A stretch of DNA of 64,000 nt from Bremerella sp. TYQ1 (GCF_020150455.1 NZ_CP083740.1:5146001-5210000), one strand, 5' to 3'; numbered from the stretch's first letter, positions 1-9,810 are shown. Notes: generated by a model not told the origin, from the letters alone. Made by a program: numbers and translations.

Positions 1-1
1 T

Positions 2-1603
2 CCTTCCGAGAACCGCGAGCGTTGGCTGGATAGTCACTTTGCGGATCGTGCCGATCTGCGGGACGAACTGCTGCGGATGCTGGCCAACGATGAGAATTCG
101 GCTTTGGACAATTCGCCGGTGCATCAGCATATGGCGGTCGACGACTTGACCCCTGCGACGGTTGATCTCGACCCAGAAAAGACCGCCAAAACCAAGCGAC
201 CGCCTGACACGATCGAAGCAGTGCCGGGCTATCAGCTGATGGACGAACTAGGCCGCGGCGGCATGGGAGTGGTGTTCAAAGCGAAGCAACTTTCGCCGGA
301 ACGTATTGTCGCCGTAAAGATGATCCTTTCTGGACAGTTTGCGTCGGCTCAAGAGATTCAGCGTTTTCGCGCTGAAGCAGAAGCGGCCGCGAATCTTTCG
401 CATGCAGGGATCGTACCGATCTATGAAGTGGGGCATCACGATGGACGACACTTCTTCTCGATGGGATATGTCGAAGGGCGTAGCCTGGCCGATGTGATTC
501 GGGAGGGAGGATTGAGCCCGGACGAGATCGCCGAGTTGGTTCTGCAGATTGCCCAAGCGATGGCGCACGCACACTCCGTCGGCATCGTGCATCGCGACTT
601 GAAGCCGTCGAATATCTTGATCGACGCGGACGGCCGCCCTCGCGTGACCGACTTTGGTCTGGCGAAGCGGATGGATGGCAACTCCGACATGACCTACTCT
701 GGGCAGATCCTCGGTTCGCCGGGCTACATGGCTCCGGAGCAGGCTTCCGGCAAAAATCACCTCGTCGATCACGCGACCGATATTTATGGTTTGGGAGCCA
801 TTCTGTATGCCCTTTTGACCGGCAAGCCCCCTTTCTCTGCCAACAACATGCTGGAAGCGATCGATCAAATTTGCACGGTCAATCCTGTGCCGCCGCGGAA
901 GTTGAATTGGAACGTTCCTCGTGCCTTGGAAACGATCTGCTTGAAGTGCTTGCATAAGACGCCTGCGGCCCGATACCGCAGCATGAAGGAGGTCGCGTCC
1001 GACTTGGAATCGTTCCTCAGGCACGAACCGATCCGCGCGAAACCGCTAGGTATCGGCGAGCGGATTGTTTATTGGGCCCGCAGAAAGCCTGGCTTGGCGA
1101 GCACATTGGCTTGCGTGATCTTGTTTTTCATCTACCACGCGATCAGTTCGTACGTGTTGAAAGAAGAGGTCTCGGCACGGCCATGGTTTCGTGTGGCGTC
1201 GGTCGGGTTCGCAATCGCGTTTTCGGGAGCGGCATGGTTCTTCCAAAGAATGTACGAAAAGCCCAGCCGCCGAAAGGTGGCCATTTATGGCTGGATGACA
1301 TGGAACTTCGTGCTGCTGACGGGCCTGCTGTTTACGGTGCATGGCGCCGCGAGTCCGTTATCGTTGATCTATTTATTGTTGGTCGCGGCAAGTGCGACGC
1401 TGTATGAAAAGGGGCTCGTTGGCTACACGATGAGCCTCGCTGCGGCAGGCTATTTGATGCATGTGCTCGTAGGAGCTACGATTCGCCCGGTCGGCTACGT
1501 GAACTTCTTTGATGCGACCGCCATGATGCTGTCGATCGTGATTCTGGGAATGATCCAGTACTTCGTCGTGCGGAGAATTCGGTTGACGATGGACGAAGGG
1601 TAG
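2..1603 (+). CDS. Hanks-type Ser/Thr protein kinase with polytopic C-terminal membrane domain (5' end outside window)
   Basis: The frame is open to the left edge, so the true start is missing; the first in-frame Met is at 77. The leading residues (ERWLDSHFADRADLRDELLRML) resemble the N-terminal extension common before planctomycete kinase domains. Numbering from Met77: glycine loop GRGGMGVVF about 59-67, VAVK lysine 81, catalytic HRDLKPSN with Asp174, and DFG Asp192, so all catalytic residues are present and the kinase should be active. After about residue 335 there are roughly five or six hydrophobic segments, predicting an integral-membrane protein with a cytoplasmic kinase. No PASTA or other recognisable sensor domain is seen. 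Substrate is unknown. It is convergent with the heme-binding protein gene at 1693-3462. Confidence 0.9.
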   Translation, partial: PSENRERWLDSHFADRADLRDELLRMLANDENSALDNSPVHQHMAVDDLTPATVDLDPEKTAKTKRPPDTIEAVPGYQLMDELGRGGMGVVFKAKQLSPERIVAVKMILSGQFASAQEIQRFRAEAEAAANLSHAGIVPIYEVGHHDGRHFFSMGYVEGRSLADVIREGGLSPDEIAELVLQIAQAMAHAHSVGIVHRDLKPSNILIDADGRPRVTDFGLAKRMDGNSDMTYSGQILGSPGYMAPEQASGKNHLVDHATDIYGLGAILYALLTGKPPFSANNMLEAIDQICTVNPVPPRKLNWNVPRALETICLKCLHKTPAARYRSMKEVASDLESFLRHEPIRAKPLGIGERIVYWARRKPGLASTLACVILFFIYHAISSYVLKEEVSARPWFRVASVGFAIAFSGAAWFFQRMYEKPSRRKVAIYGWMTWNFVLLTGLLFTVHGAASPLSLIYLLLVAASATLYEKGLVGYTMSLAAAGYLMHVLVGATIRPVGYVNFFDATAMMLSIVILGMIQYFVVRRIRLTMDEG

Positions 1604-1620
1604 AGGCCTTCTTGCGCAGA

Positions 1621-1688
1621 GTTCAAGCCCCAGCCACCGAAGCGTGGTGGTGGGGCGAATGACATGGTGAAAGCCTCTCGGCTTGAAC
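1621..1688. terminator. nested hairpin between convergent genes
   Basis: Outer 9-base arms GTTCAAGCC (1621-1629) and GGCTTGAAC (1680-1688) are perfect complements. Inside, CCCC...CCACC pairs imperfectly with GGTGGTGGGG. The structure lies between the convergent stops at 1603 and 1693. It lacks a clear T tract on either strand, so a shared terminator role is inferred from position only. Confidence 0.4.
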
Positions 1689-1692
1689 CCCG

Positions 1693-3462
1693 TTAGCTTC
1701 CGCCGACGACGGTGTACTGTGCCGTGGAGTCGGCCGGTTTGGTGACAACGGCGCGGAACGACTGGCCGGGGAATTGGCGTTTGTCCAGGCGGAAAGTCAC
1801 CTTATGTCGGCCGGGCAAGATATCCGTTTTGATTTCTTCCGCGGCAGGGAATTCATCGTCGACGATCCAGGCCGTGACTCCTTTCGTCTCATTCATCGAG
1901 ATCCCGATCTCGCCACCGTCAACCACTTCAATCTCGGCTTGCAGGAACAAGACAGGGCTATCGATCTCGCTTAGATCGGCGAGCGGCAATTCGCCGTTCA
2001 CTTTGCCATAAACGGGCAGCCAGGCGTCTGGTTCAAGTCCGAGAATCTGCGATTCAAATTCGCCGGTGGAAGGATTCGCTTCTCCTTGCAGCGACTCGGG
2101 GACTTCCAGCAAAGCACGCCATCGCTGGATGGTCGGTTCGCTACGAATGCCGTAAGGACCAGGCTTGCCGAGCTCGGCGACATAGGCAACAAGATCAAGG
2201 AATTCTTCTTCGGTCAGGAAGTTGGCGAGGCCCTTGGGCATGAGCGACCCCCCTTCCTTTTCCAGATCGATGTCGTCGGCCGGAATGATGATCTCGTTAC
2301 CGTTGGCGTCTTTTAAGATCGTACGGTCGTCGTTTTCGTCGGCGACAATCCCTTGATGCATCTTGCCGTCGAAGTCGACAATCGACTTCATGATGTACGC
2401 CTCTTTGACCGCCATCTCAGGAAAGAGAATCGAGTTGATCACGTAGTCGACTGGGCTGGTGGCACCCACGGGGCTGAGGTCAGGTCCGATTTGACCGCCG
2501 GCACCACTGATCGCGTGACACTTCAGGCAGCTCAGTTCTTTGCGACGAAAAACTTCTTCGCCTCGGGCCGGATCGCCTTGGTCGAGGACTTTGGCGACGA
2601 GTGCTTGAAGCTGATCGTCGGTGAGCGGATCTGGGTTGTTGTCGATCCCCGCGGCCGTACTCAGGATGTCGACCAACGACTGATCGGATCGTCCGACCGA
2701 GTACATCTGGCGGAGGCACATCTTCGCGACGTCGCCGTCGAGTTCTTTCCCGGCCAACGCATTGGCAAGAGCGTCCGGGCCTTTGGTGTCGGCCAGAAAC
2801 GCATCGATCATGTCGGCAGGATCGGTGGAAGTATCCGCCGACGTAAGCACTTTGGCGGCCGCTTCGGCTGCTTTCTGGATATCGATGTTCGCCAGTGCGG
2901 AAACACCAAGATAGCGAATCGAAAGAGGCTGGCTTTCATCGGTCAGCTTGGCAACGGTGGCGGCCGTTTTGTCACTGCCGGTTTCGATTAAGGAATCGAT
3001 CGCCAGGCGGCGGAGTTTCAATGGTTGATCATTGTTCAACGCGATTGCGGCAAGCGTATCGGCGGTGGCTTCCACTTTCCAAAGACCGGCAAGCTGAATG
3101 CCGAGTGTCTTGGTGGCAGCTTGATCGCTGGCAATCAGATCGCTCACCGCGGAAAGATCCCCGGCAGGAACCAGGTTGCGGCTTTCGCTTGCTTTCTTCA
3201 ATGCACTGAGGGCTTCCTTTTGAAGCGCCGGACTGAAGCCATCGGGCTTGGTGGCTTCCTGAAAAAGGATGCCGAGGTTTTCGGCGTTTCCGCGCTCGGC
3301 AATCATGCCGACGACGGTACCGACACGCGATTCCGGCAGCTTGCCACTTTGCAGCAGGCGAACCATCGCATCGGTCGCCCCTTGAGCCGAAGCAGTCTGG
3401 GGAGCCGCAAGCAAAACGCTGGCCACGAGGAAGCAACCCAGGAGAAAGAATCGATTCAACAT
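1693..3462 (-). CDS. HEAT-repeat protein with Pirellula/Verrucomicrobium-type c-heme domain
   Basis: A 589-residue exported protein. Residues 1-27 form a signal peptide ending near TASAQG. Residues of about 30-250 are alpha-helical HEAT-like repeats, and from about 298 there is the planctomycete putative heme-binding domain (TIGR02603 type) with one CxxCH motif, CLKCH (Cys312, Cys315, His316); Met408 is a possible distal ligand. The last 150 residues look beta-rich. Covalent c-type heme in the periplasm is expected. I start at ATG 3462; a TTG two codons upstream is possible. It follows the SGNH/dehydrogenase-like gene, with which this domain is often fused in related organisms (from memory of the family), but here an intrinsic terminator lies between them. 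The electron-transfer partner is unknown. Confidence 0.85.
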   Translation of the reverse strand: MLNRFFLLGCFLVASVLLAAPQTASAQGATDAMVRLLQSGKLPESRVGTVVGMIAERGNAENLGILFQEATKPDGFSPALQKEALSALKKASESRNLVPAGDLSAVSDLIASDQAATKTLGIQLAGLWKVEATADTLAAIALNNDQPLKLRRLAIDSLIETGSDKTAATVAKLTDESQPLSIRYLGVSALANIDIQKAAEAAAKVLTSADTSTDPADMIDAFLADTKGPDALANALAGKELDGDVAKMCLRQMYSVGRSDQSLVDILSTAAGIDNNPDPLTDDQLQALVAKVLDQGDPARGEEVFRRKELSCLKCHAISGAGGQIGPDLSPVGATSPVDYVINSILFPEMAVKEAYIMKSIVDFDGKMHQGIVADENDDRTILKDANGNEIIIPADDIDLEKEGGSLMPKGLANFLTEEEFLDLVAYVAELGKPGPYGIRSEPTIQRWRALLEVPESLQGEANPSTGEFESQILGLEPDAWLPVYGKVNGELPLADLSEIDSPVLFLQAEIEVVDGGEIGISMNETKGVTAWIVDDEFPAAEEIKTDILPGRHKVTFRLDKRQFPGQSFRAVVTKPADSTAQYTVVGGS

Positions 3463-3498
3463 CTTCAAATGTTCCGTAGGAAGGCGGGAGGTCTATCG

Positions 3499-3533
3499 AA
3501 AAAAAGAGTCACCCCCTTACGAGGATGACTCTT
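3499..3533 (-). terminator. intrinsic terminator downstream of the 3560-6163 gene
   Basis: Read on the minus strand: AAGAGTCA, a 14-base loop, TGACTCTT, then an uninterrupted T run (complement of 3499-3505). The 8-bp stem is perfect. It sits 27 bases after the upstream stop and 37 bases before the next start, so the downstream heme gene probably needs readthrough or its own promoter. Confidence 0.8.
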
Positions 3534-3559
3534 CCTTGTCATCGATCAACGGTAGAGCA

Positions 3560-6163
3560 TTAGCCCTGCTTGGCACGCTTTTCGAGCGTTGCCAAGGTTT
3601 CTTTCAGGGTGTACTCCAAGTAGTAGTCTTGATCGTACAGCAGCGACTGGAGTGCGATCTCCTGGGCACGTTCGACATCTTCGCCTTCGAAGAAGCTAAG
3701 TGCTCGGATCGCTTCCAGGCGAACGCGAGGATTTTCGTCGTTCACTTGGGCTTCCAGCAGATCGAGCGAACCGGGCACACGGTCACGCCAATAGCACAGC
3801 ACACGCGTGGCAGCTGCCCGAGCACGGAAGTCGCCATCGGTCAGCATTCGCTTGAGGAGTTCGACATCGACCAGGTCCAGGTTTTGCTTGACCCACAACG
3901 CTTCCAACATGTGGTGGTTGTTCATGGAGTCGTTCTTGTCGAGGCCTGCCAACCAGGTTTCGATGGCGGCGTTGACTTTCTCGCCGTCATACTTGCGTAG
4001 TTCGCGACGAACGCGATAACGCGTACGGTACTCTGGTTCCTTCAAGAGGTCGAGCAGTTCTTCAATCGAAGCACCGTCGATCTTCGGAGCTTTGACCAAG
4101 TCGTTGCCGGTGTAACGAATGCGCCAGATACGACCGTGGTGCTTGTCACGCTTCGGATCACGCAGCGAGTGCTGCATGTGACCGACCAGTGGGTTGTACC
4201 AGTCGACGATGTAAAGGGCACCGTCAGGGCCGAACTGGATGTCGACGGGACGGAAGCTGGTGTCTTTCGAGACCAGCAACGGATCGACAGGATCGGCGTG
4301 CACACCGCTGCCTTGGTCTTTGACTTTGTACTGCAGGATACCTTGGAAGCCGATGCAGTTGTTCAGCAGGTAATTGCCTTGTGCCGATTCAGGGAAGTTA
4401 CGGCTGGAGACCAGTTCGCAGCCAGCGGTTGGACGCCACTGCTTTTTCAGGAACTGCTCCATACGGCCATGCTTCTGCGGGTAAACGACGTCGCCACTGA
4501 ATGCGGTACCAAAGTAGTTGGCCCCGCCGGATGCGTCGGCAACGTAGTTTTGGCCCCAGTCATCGAACGTATGCCCCCAAGGGTTGGCGAAGCCGTACGA
4601 AACGAAGATGTCGAGCTTTTCGGTCAGCGGTTCGTAACGGAAGATGCCTGCATTGGCGAGACGTTCCGGGCCGTAAGGGGTTTCGACTTGCGAATGGTGG
4701 AAGGTGCCTTCCTGGAAGTACAATGCCCCGCCAGGTCCCCACGTGAAGGCGCTGATCGAGTGATGCGAGTCGGCCGAATCGAACCCATGCAGAACCATTG
4801 TTCGTTCGTCCGCTTTGTCGTCGCCATCTTTATCTTCCAGGAACATTAAGTTCGGCTGCTGAGCAACATAGGCTCCGCCGTCGCCCAGTTCGATCCCGGT
4901 CGGAATGTGCAGGCCATCGGCGAAGACGGTTTGCTTGTCGGCTTTACCGTCGCCGTCGGTGTCTTCAAAGATGAGGACTTTGTCGTCTGGTGGCGTGCCA
5001 GGCAAGTACATCGGATAGCTTTCCATGGTGGTCACCCAAAGACGGCCTTTGGCGTCGAAGGCCAACTGCACAGGGTTTTCCAGTTCTGGGAATTCAACTT
5101 CCGATGCGAACAGATTGATTTCGTAGCCTTCTGGAAGCGAAAAGGTTTTGGCTTCCGCCTCGGGCGAGAAGATATCGACGGGGCGATTGACGTTGGTTTC
5201 GATGTCGGTGAAATCGCCGGTGTTGCTGTCGTCGACTTCGGCAGGAACCGTTTCGCCGTTGGCAACTTTCCAGATACGCTGATCGCGGTTGTCGATCATC
5301 TTGCGCAGCTTGGCGAATTCGGCAGGGAAGTTAACCACGCCGAATGGATTCTTACGGCCACCATAGATATAGAAACCATTGACCGCACGGTGATCGTAGA
5401 AGAACTGCAAGTCCTTCTCTTTCACTTCAGGATACAGGGTAGCCAGTTCGGTCTTGTACTGAGGGGCGGCACCGAAGAGGGCTTCGTCCAGGACTTTGCC
5501 GAAGACCTCGTAACCGGCGTCGTTCATGTGAACGCCGTTGATGGTCAGATCGCTCTCGCCTGCCATAGGTTCCAGCATGGGTGCGAAAACGTCGGCATAG
5601 ACGACATCGTGCTTGTCAGCCAAGCGGTGCATGGCTTCGGCGTAAAGAGCGATGTTCTCGTTGTTCTTCTCGCCGGTCGGTAGGAAGCGGGAACGAAGGT
5701 CTTCGTGAGGGATCGGCGAAACGAGTACCAGGGTTGGGCTCTTGCCGTCGTACTTGGTGGCTTTGGTGTCGGCGATGAACTTTTCGAGGTCTTTCTCGAA
5801 CTTCTCCAAACCGGCTTCACCGGCGAACGATTCGTTGAAGCCGAAGAACGCCATGATCACGTCTGGCTTGTGATCTTCCAATTTGTGGCCGTGGTCGTTG
5901 AAGTCTTTGCTGCGCGGACGCAGGGTGATTTCGTCGGCCGACCAACCGAGATCGCGAACGACCAGGTTGAGTTCAGGGAAGCGAGCCTGAAGTCGGGTTT
6001 CAAAGTGCGGGAAGTATTGCATCCGCTCGGCAAGCGTATTGCCGATGTAGACAATTTTGTCTCCCTTCTTCAGTTCCAGCTTGGCTTCCGCGCGGGCATC
6101 GGAAGAGATCAGCGAGACGCACAGGCCCAATAGCAGGGCCGCAGCACACGATGGTCGAATCAT
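3560..6163 (-). CDS. SGNH-like domain fused to PVC-type dehydrogenase-like beta-propeller and HEAT repeats
   Basis: An 867-residue exported protein. The start at 6163 follows an AGGA and gives a signal peptide (MIRPSCAAALLLGLC...). Residues of about 30-260 have an SGNH-hydrolase fold, but the usual GDS is GNT (KIVYIGNTLAERM) and the usual DxxH is NGVH, so the domain may not be hydrolytic. About 340-730 is the Pirellula/Verrucomicrobium membrane-bound-dehydrogenase domain (TIGR02604 type), a six-bladed propeller related to PQQ glucose dehydrogenases, with Asp-rich loops such as EDTDGDGKADKQT. About 740-867 are HEAT repeats. There is no CxxCH; the heme domain is in the neighbouring gene at 1693-3462. 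Probably a periplasmic redox or carbohydrate-related protein; substrate unknown. Confidence 0.8.
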   Translation of the reverse strand: MIRPSCAAALLLGLCVSLISSDARAEAKLELKKGDKIVYIGNTLAERMQYFPHFETRLQARFPELNLVVRDLGWSADEITLRPRSKDFNDHGHKLEDHKPDVIMAFFGFNESFAGEAGLEKFEKDLEKFIADTKATKYDGKSPTLVLVSPIPHEDLRSRFLPTGEKNNENIALYAEAMHRLADKHDVVYADVFAPMLEPMAGESDLTINGVHMNDAGYEVFGKVLDEALFGAAPQYKTELATLYPEVKEKDLQFFYDHRAVNGFYIYGGRKNPFGVVNFPAEFAKLRKMIDNRDQRIWKVANGETVPAEVDDSNTGDFTDIETNVNRPVDIFSPEAEAKTFSLPEGYEINLFASEVEFPELENPVQLAFDAKGRLWVTTMESYPMYLPGTPPDDKVLIFEDTDGDGKADKQTVFADGLHIPTGIELGDGGAYVAQQPNLMFLEDKDGDDKADERTMVLHGFDSADSHHSISAFTWGPGGALYFQEGTFHHSQVETPYGPERLANAGIFRYEPLTEKLDIFVSYGFANPWGHTFDDWGQNYVADASGGANYFGTAFSGDVVYPQKHGRMEQFLKKQWRPTAGCELVSSRNFPESAQGNYLLNNCIGFQGILQYKVKDQGSGVHADPVDPLLVSKDTSFRPVDIQFGPDGALYIVDWYNPLVGHMQHSLRDPKRDKHHGRIWRIRYTGNDLVKAPKIDGASIEELLDLLKEPEYRTRYRVRRELRKYDGEKVNAAIETWLAGLDKNDSMNNHHMLEALWVKQNLDLVDVELLKRMLTDGDFRARAAATRVLCYWRDRVPGSLDLLEAQVNDENPRVRLEAIRALSFFEGEDVERAQEIALQSLLYDQDYYLEYTLKETLATLEKRAKQG

Positions 6164-6536
6164 GATGTTCCTGTGATTCAAAAGTAACCGAGACATGAGT
6201 GTTTCGAGCAGGGCGGGGGCAGTCGCAACTACGAGCAGAGGGCCCATGTCGCTTTGCCAACAAACCAGGTAGGTTGCTTGAGGTACCCTTAGCGACGCTG
6301 TTAAGCGTCACAGCGGTGCATCAAGCCTTCTGATTATAAACGCGGCTTGAAGTCGGTTGGAAGCTTTTCCATGGGAGCGAAGCTTGTCAAATTCCGACAT
6401 ATTGGGAGCAATCGGACAAGAGCGTGGGAAAATCCGACGTTAACACGGCGTTGTTTCTATCTAGGGGCGACGCAAACTTTTAATTTTCTTACGGCTCTTT
6501 GCGGAGATGCCGTCGAAACCGATTTTTGAACGCTGT
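6164..6536. other. intergenic region, 373 bases
   Basis: Leader and promoter region of the 3560-6163 gene and the 3' flank of the hydrolase gene ending at 6537. The only structure seen is a small hairpin GACGCT (6294-6299) / AGCGTC (6304-6309) without a T tract. The short open frames here have no recognisable product. Confidence 0.5.
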
Positions 6537-8816
6537 TTAACGGTTCAAGCTGTTTTGGCCTGCGAACGCTGGACGGGTACCGTGAACGCGTAGGATTCGC
6601 AGCACTTCACACACCGTGCCGGCGTCTCGATTGAGGTGCGTGTGTAGCGAATTGACCATAATTTCTGTTTGTACGCCGGGTAGCCGCGCACTTGAAACTG
6701 GCACGATCGTATCGTTTTGGCCATCGTGAATCGACCACCATCCGTTGCCCAGAATGGTATGGGCAGGAATGTGCGGAGCAATCGGCAAGCGATAGATGCC
6801 CGTCAGCAGGAGGCTTTTCGGAGAGATCAAATCGAGACTGATCGGCACGCGGTGGCGGAACTCTTTGCGGAACGCGGCCGGGTTGTCTTGAATCAACTGC
6901 TTGTGGGCATCGTGGAGGCAAGGATCTTGGTGAACCAGCGTCGACGAGACATGCCCTGTTTTAGCCGATAGGTGCGTTGTTCCTTGATGGGGCGTCCCGA
7001 TGAAGACGAGCCTGCCGACGTTGGGCGAGTGCGTAAAGTAAAACTGGTCGCGAAGGTAATCCTTCATCTTGTCAGGCGCGTCGAGCGAGCTAAGCGGCTG
7101 GAAGGCGGCATGCTCCCAAAGGGTGTTGCCGCTGTCGGTCGCTTGAAGTTTCGCGACGAGACCACCCATGCTGTGCCCGACGAGGACCATGTTGCGAAGA
7201 TCACGATCAAAACCGCTAGGGTCCATCTCTCGAACGATCTGATCGAGCTGATCACGCAGAACGGCCGCGGTCTCCAGGAACGGTGCGCCGGTCGGATAGT
7301 GAAATGCCCAAACTTCGTACCGGGCCGCCAAGTCAGGATTGCTGTCGATTTCGTTGGCAATCCCCGCCCATGTGTAGGGTGCCGAGAGAAGCCCATGTAC
7401 GAAGACGACAGGGATCTTTCCTTTGCGGTGCGGTTCGAGAATGAATAGCCCGCGATCTTCCATGTTTTTATAGGGATGCATCGCTTTGAGCTTCGATTCG
7501 CCGCGCGTTTCGCTCAACAGGTATGCATAGGGAGCCGTGGTGTCTTTGGCCAGCGGTACCTGGCGGCAATTGAATTCGACATCGCCTGAAGAACGTGGGT
7601 CGTACAGTTCCAGCTTGGCAACGACTTGTTCAACATGCGTTCCTTCCGGAGTAAAGGCCTCCGTCGTGGCATCGTATAACGACAGTTCGCTCTCGGGTCG
7701 CAATATACCGGTAACCGCGAAAGGAACTTCCGGTGGGAACCACTTGTCCGCCTTCTTGCGTTCACGAATACAGACCATCGGCACACCAAGGCCCGGCGAA
7801 CGATGTTCGGTCAGCAAGTACTTCGATTTGTAGTCGCCGACGATGTGCCAGCGATCGAAGTCTTCAGAGGTGCGTTGGAAGTTGACGTATTCAAATTCGA
7901 CAATCTTATAGCCGCCATTGACCGGCAGTTTGATGCCGCACTCTTTATCAATGAAGCCTGCTTTGTCGGCGATGAAGATCAGTCGGGCCAGCGATGAATG
8001 ATAAACCTGCCAGGCTCGCTGAGTCCCTTTGGAAGTCTCAGGCTGAGGCGGCACCGATTGCATGTATTGATAGGCTGCGATTGCGGCGTCGAGATACATA
8101 TTCATGGCCGACTCGTCGAGTTGCTTGTCCGCATCGACGGCCATGGCATAGTACGATTCGGCTTTTCGCAATTGAACGTCAATTGGTTCTGACTGCTGAA
8201 CGCTCTCTTCGACGACCGGCATGCCAGGCATTCCCGGCATGTAAAGTATTTCTCCTTCACCGAGTTCGCTTTGGAAGAATTCGGGGCCGATGTTCTCAGG
8301 CTCGGAAAACACTTCCATCGGCGCGCGACGCGTGACCGGCGTTTCGATTCGTTCGCCGCCGTGATCGAGTAAATTCGGCATGCTCGAATTCCGACCGATG
8401 GGACGTCCGGTGATCGATTCGCCGCGAGTTGTCACGACTTCTTCGGTAGCGGTATCAACGATGTCTTTTGACGTGGAATTAGAAGTCGCGTTGGCCGGGG
8501 CTTCTAGTTCAAGATCGAATGCACACAGCTGAACGACGCTGTGATGGTTGCCGGCGGAAAGTTCCTCGACTTCGAATTCAAGATGGTCGAGTTCGACGGC
8601 GTCGATCGACGTGACTTCGCACGGATTCCACCAAATACCAAAGGGATATTGCGATTTCGGGTTAGCTTCCGGGCACGGAGCTACCATCTGCGGATCGCGC
8701 CAGCGTCCTTTTTTGCAGAGTGCGCAGCCAGAAGCGAACTGAAGCAGCAGTATCGCAGCGCAAAGTGTGGTAAATGTCGGCTTCCAGCGGACCACGAGAT
8801 TCGCTTCCTGCAACAT
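6537..8816 (-). CDS. large putative lipoprotein with C-terminal alpha/beta hydrolase domain
   Basis: 759 residues from ATG 8816 (a GTG eight codons upstream is also possible). A short charged N-terminus and hydrophobic stretch end in FASGC, a loose lipobox with Cys31, suggesting a lipoprotein. Residues of about 85-200 are acidic and low-complexity, including a MPGMPGMP repeat. About 205-450 is an uncharacterised region. From about 465 there is an esterase/lipase-type hydrolase: oxyanion HG in VVFVHGLLS, nucleophile Ser549 in GHSMGG, and a C-terminal His in SLHTHLN. Probably an envelope-anchored esterase of unknown substrate. It is the only gene of its transcript that I can identify; a terminator of the upstream response regulator lies before it. 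Confidence 0.75.
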   Translation of the reverse strand: MLQEANLVVRWKPTFTTLCAAILLLQFASGCALCKKGRWRDPQMVAPCPEANPKSQYPFGIWWNPCEVTSIDAVELDHLEFEVEELSAGNHHSVVQLCAFDLELEAPANATSNSTSKDIVDTATEEVVTTRGESITGRPIGRNSSMPNLLDHGGERIETPVTRRAPMEVFSEPENIGPEFFQSELGEGEILYMPGMPGMPVVEESVQQSEPIDVQLRKAESYYAMAVDADKQLDESAMNMYLDAAIAAYQYMQSVPPQPETSKGTQRAWQVYHSSLARLIFIADKAGFIDKECGIKLPVNGGYKIVEFEYVNFQRTSEDFDRWHIVGDYKSKYLLTEHRSPGLGVPMVCIRERKKADKWFPPEVPFAVTGILRPESELSLYDATTEAFTPEGTHVEQVVAKLELYDPRSSGDVEFNCRQVPLAKDTTAPYAYLLSETRGESKLKAMHPYKNMEDRGLFILEPHRKGKIPVVFVHGLLSAPYTWAGIANEIDSNPDLAARYEVWAFHYPTGAPFLETAAVLRDQLDQIVREMDPSGFDRDLRNMVLVGHSMGGLVAKLQATDSGNTLWEHAAFQPLSSLDAPDKMKDYLRDQFYFTHSPNVGRLVFIGTPHQGTTHLSAKTGHVSSTLVHQDPCLHDAHKQLIQDNPAAFRKEFRHRVPISLDLISPKSLLLTGIYRLPIAPHIPAHTILGNGWWSIHDGQNDTIVPVSSARLPGVQTEIMVNSLHTHLNRDAGTVCEVLRILRVHGTRPAFAGQNSLNR

Positions 8817-8950
8817 TGGGTGGGGAGTTTGTCGCGGCACGCTATCCGTTACAACATGCGCACGAAGGGAAATCCAATCCAGATTTCGCCGCGAAAGACT
8901 ACCTCACCGAAAAGGTCTGCGCAGCTAAATGTCGTTGCGCAAGCAAGAAA

Positions 8951-8976
8951 TATCACCCGAAACATTTCGGGTGATA
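8951..8976 (-). terminator. probable intrinsic terminator of the response regulator gene
   Basis: Near-perfect palindrome TATCACCCGA / TCGGGTGATA with a short loop, 38 bases past the minus-strand stop at 9014. On the minus strand it is followed by TTTCTTGCTT, only moderately T-rich. Confidence 0.6.
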
Positions 8977-9013
8977 GCGAATGTTTGTTTTATGCCTGTT
9001 CCGGCGGAGCGAA

Positions 9014-9448
9014 CTAGGCTCCGGCTGGGGCTGTTTGCTTGGGGAACAAGGCGGATTGCCAACGAGCGGCACGTTCGATGTGCTGCTGAACAATGTTGCA
9101 AAGTTCCTGGCGATTGATCGGTTTCAGCAGGAAGTCGGATGCACCGTTTTCAACCGCCTGGGTGACATGCATCCAGCTGGACTGCCCTGTCAGAAAAACG
9201 ACTTGAGTCCACGCGTTACGCTGTTTCGCGAAAACCAACATGTCCAGTCCGTTGATTTCAGGCATCTCGATATCGCTGATCAACAGATCGCAGCAATTGG
9301 TCGAGATCCACTTCTGTGCTTCGTGGACATCGGTGAAGTCGTAAAGTTCCAATTCGTTGCCAAAGGCACCTCGGAGTATTGTCTTGACCAAACGGACGAT
9401 GCCACCATCGTCGTCGAGAATCACCGTTTTGAGCTTGCGGTTCGCCAT
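9014..9448 (-). CDS. stand-alone response regulator receiver protein
   Basis: 144 residues from ATG 9448, preceded by AGGA at 7-8 bases spacing; a second ATG at 9478 would add 10 residues. A complete receiver domain: acidic pair Asp12/Asp13 (LDDDGG), phospho-acceptor Asp59 (ISDIEMPEINGLD), Thr87 (FLTGQS) and Lys109 (LLKPI). There is no output domain, so it acts as a single-domain regulator, CheY-like or part of a phosphorelay. No histidine kinase is adjacent. It appears monocistronic with its own terminator. Confidence 0.9.
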   Translation of the reverse strand: MANRKLKTVILDDDGGIVRLVKTILRGAFGNELELYDFTDVHEAQKWISTNCCDLLISDIEMPEINGLDMLVFAKQRNAWTQVVFLTGQSSWMHVTQAVENGASDFLLKPINRQELCNIVQQHIERAARWQSALFPKQTAPAGA

Positions 9449-9594
9449 GGTAAAGATCCTGTTGCCCCCGAGAATCATTGAAATGGAATGCGTTTCCGGA
9501 AGAAACCTAGGTTACAATTACATGTTATGTGCGTTCCGTTTGTGGGAGCCCGCACCCCATTGAGCAAGCCTTCAGATGTCGGAGTAACGGTCTT

Positions 9595-9807
9595 ATGGAA
9601 GATGTCGATTTTGTGGCCGTACGCACGTGCCAGAGTCACGAGGAAGCAACTATCATTCAAAACGCGCTGAAAGCGGAAGGAATTCCGTGTGCCCTTGATA
9701 ACGACCATCAAGGTGGACTTACTGGAGTCCTGGCGATCCGAATTTTAGTGCCTAGCGAAAAGAAAGCAGAAGCGGAAGCGTTTCTCAGCGAACATCACGC
9801 TGACTAA
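9595..9807 (+). CDS. small DUF2007-like signal-transducing protein
   Basis: 70 residues from ATG 9595, with GGAG about 10 bases upstream. The pattern (VAVRTCQSHEEATIIQNALK, then AEGIPCALDN, then a C-terminal ILVPSEKKAEAEAFL) matches the small DUF2007/putative signal-transducing family, a ferredoxin-like fold of about 70 residues often present as an orphan gene. Function unknown. Convergent with folK, separated by 3 bases. Confidence 0.7.
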   Translation: MEDVDFVAVRTCQSHEEATIIQNALKAEGIPCALDNDHQGGLTGVLAIRILVPSEKKAEAEAFLSEHHAD

Positions 9808-9810
9808 GCG

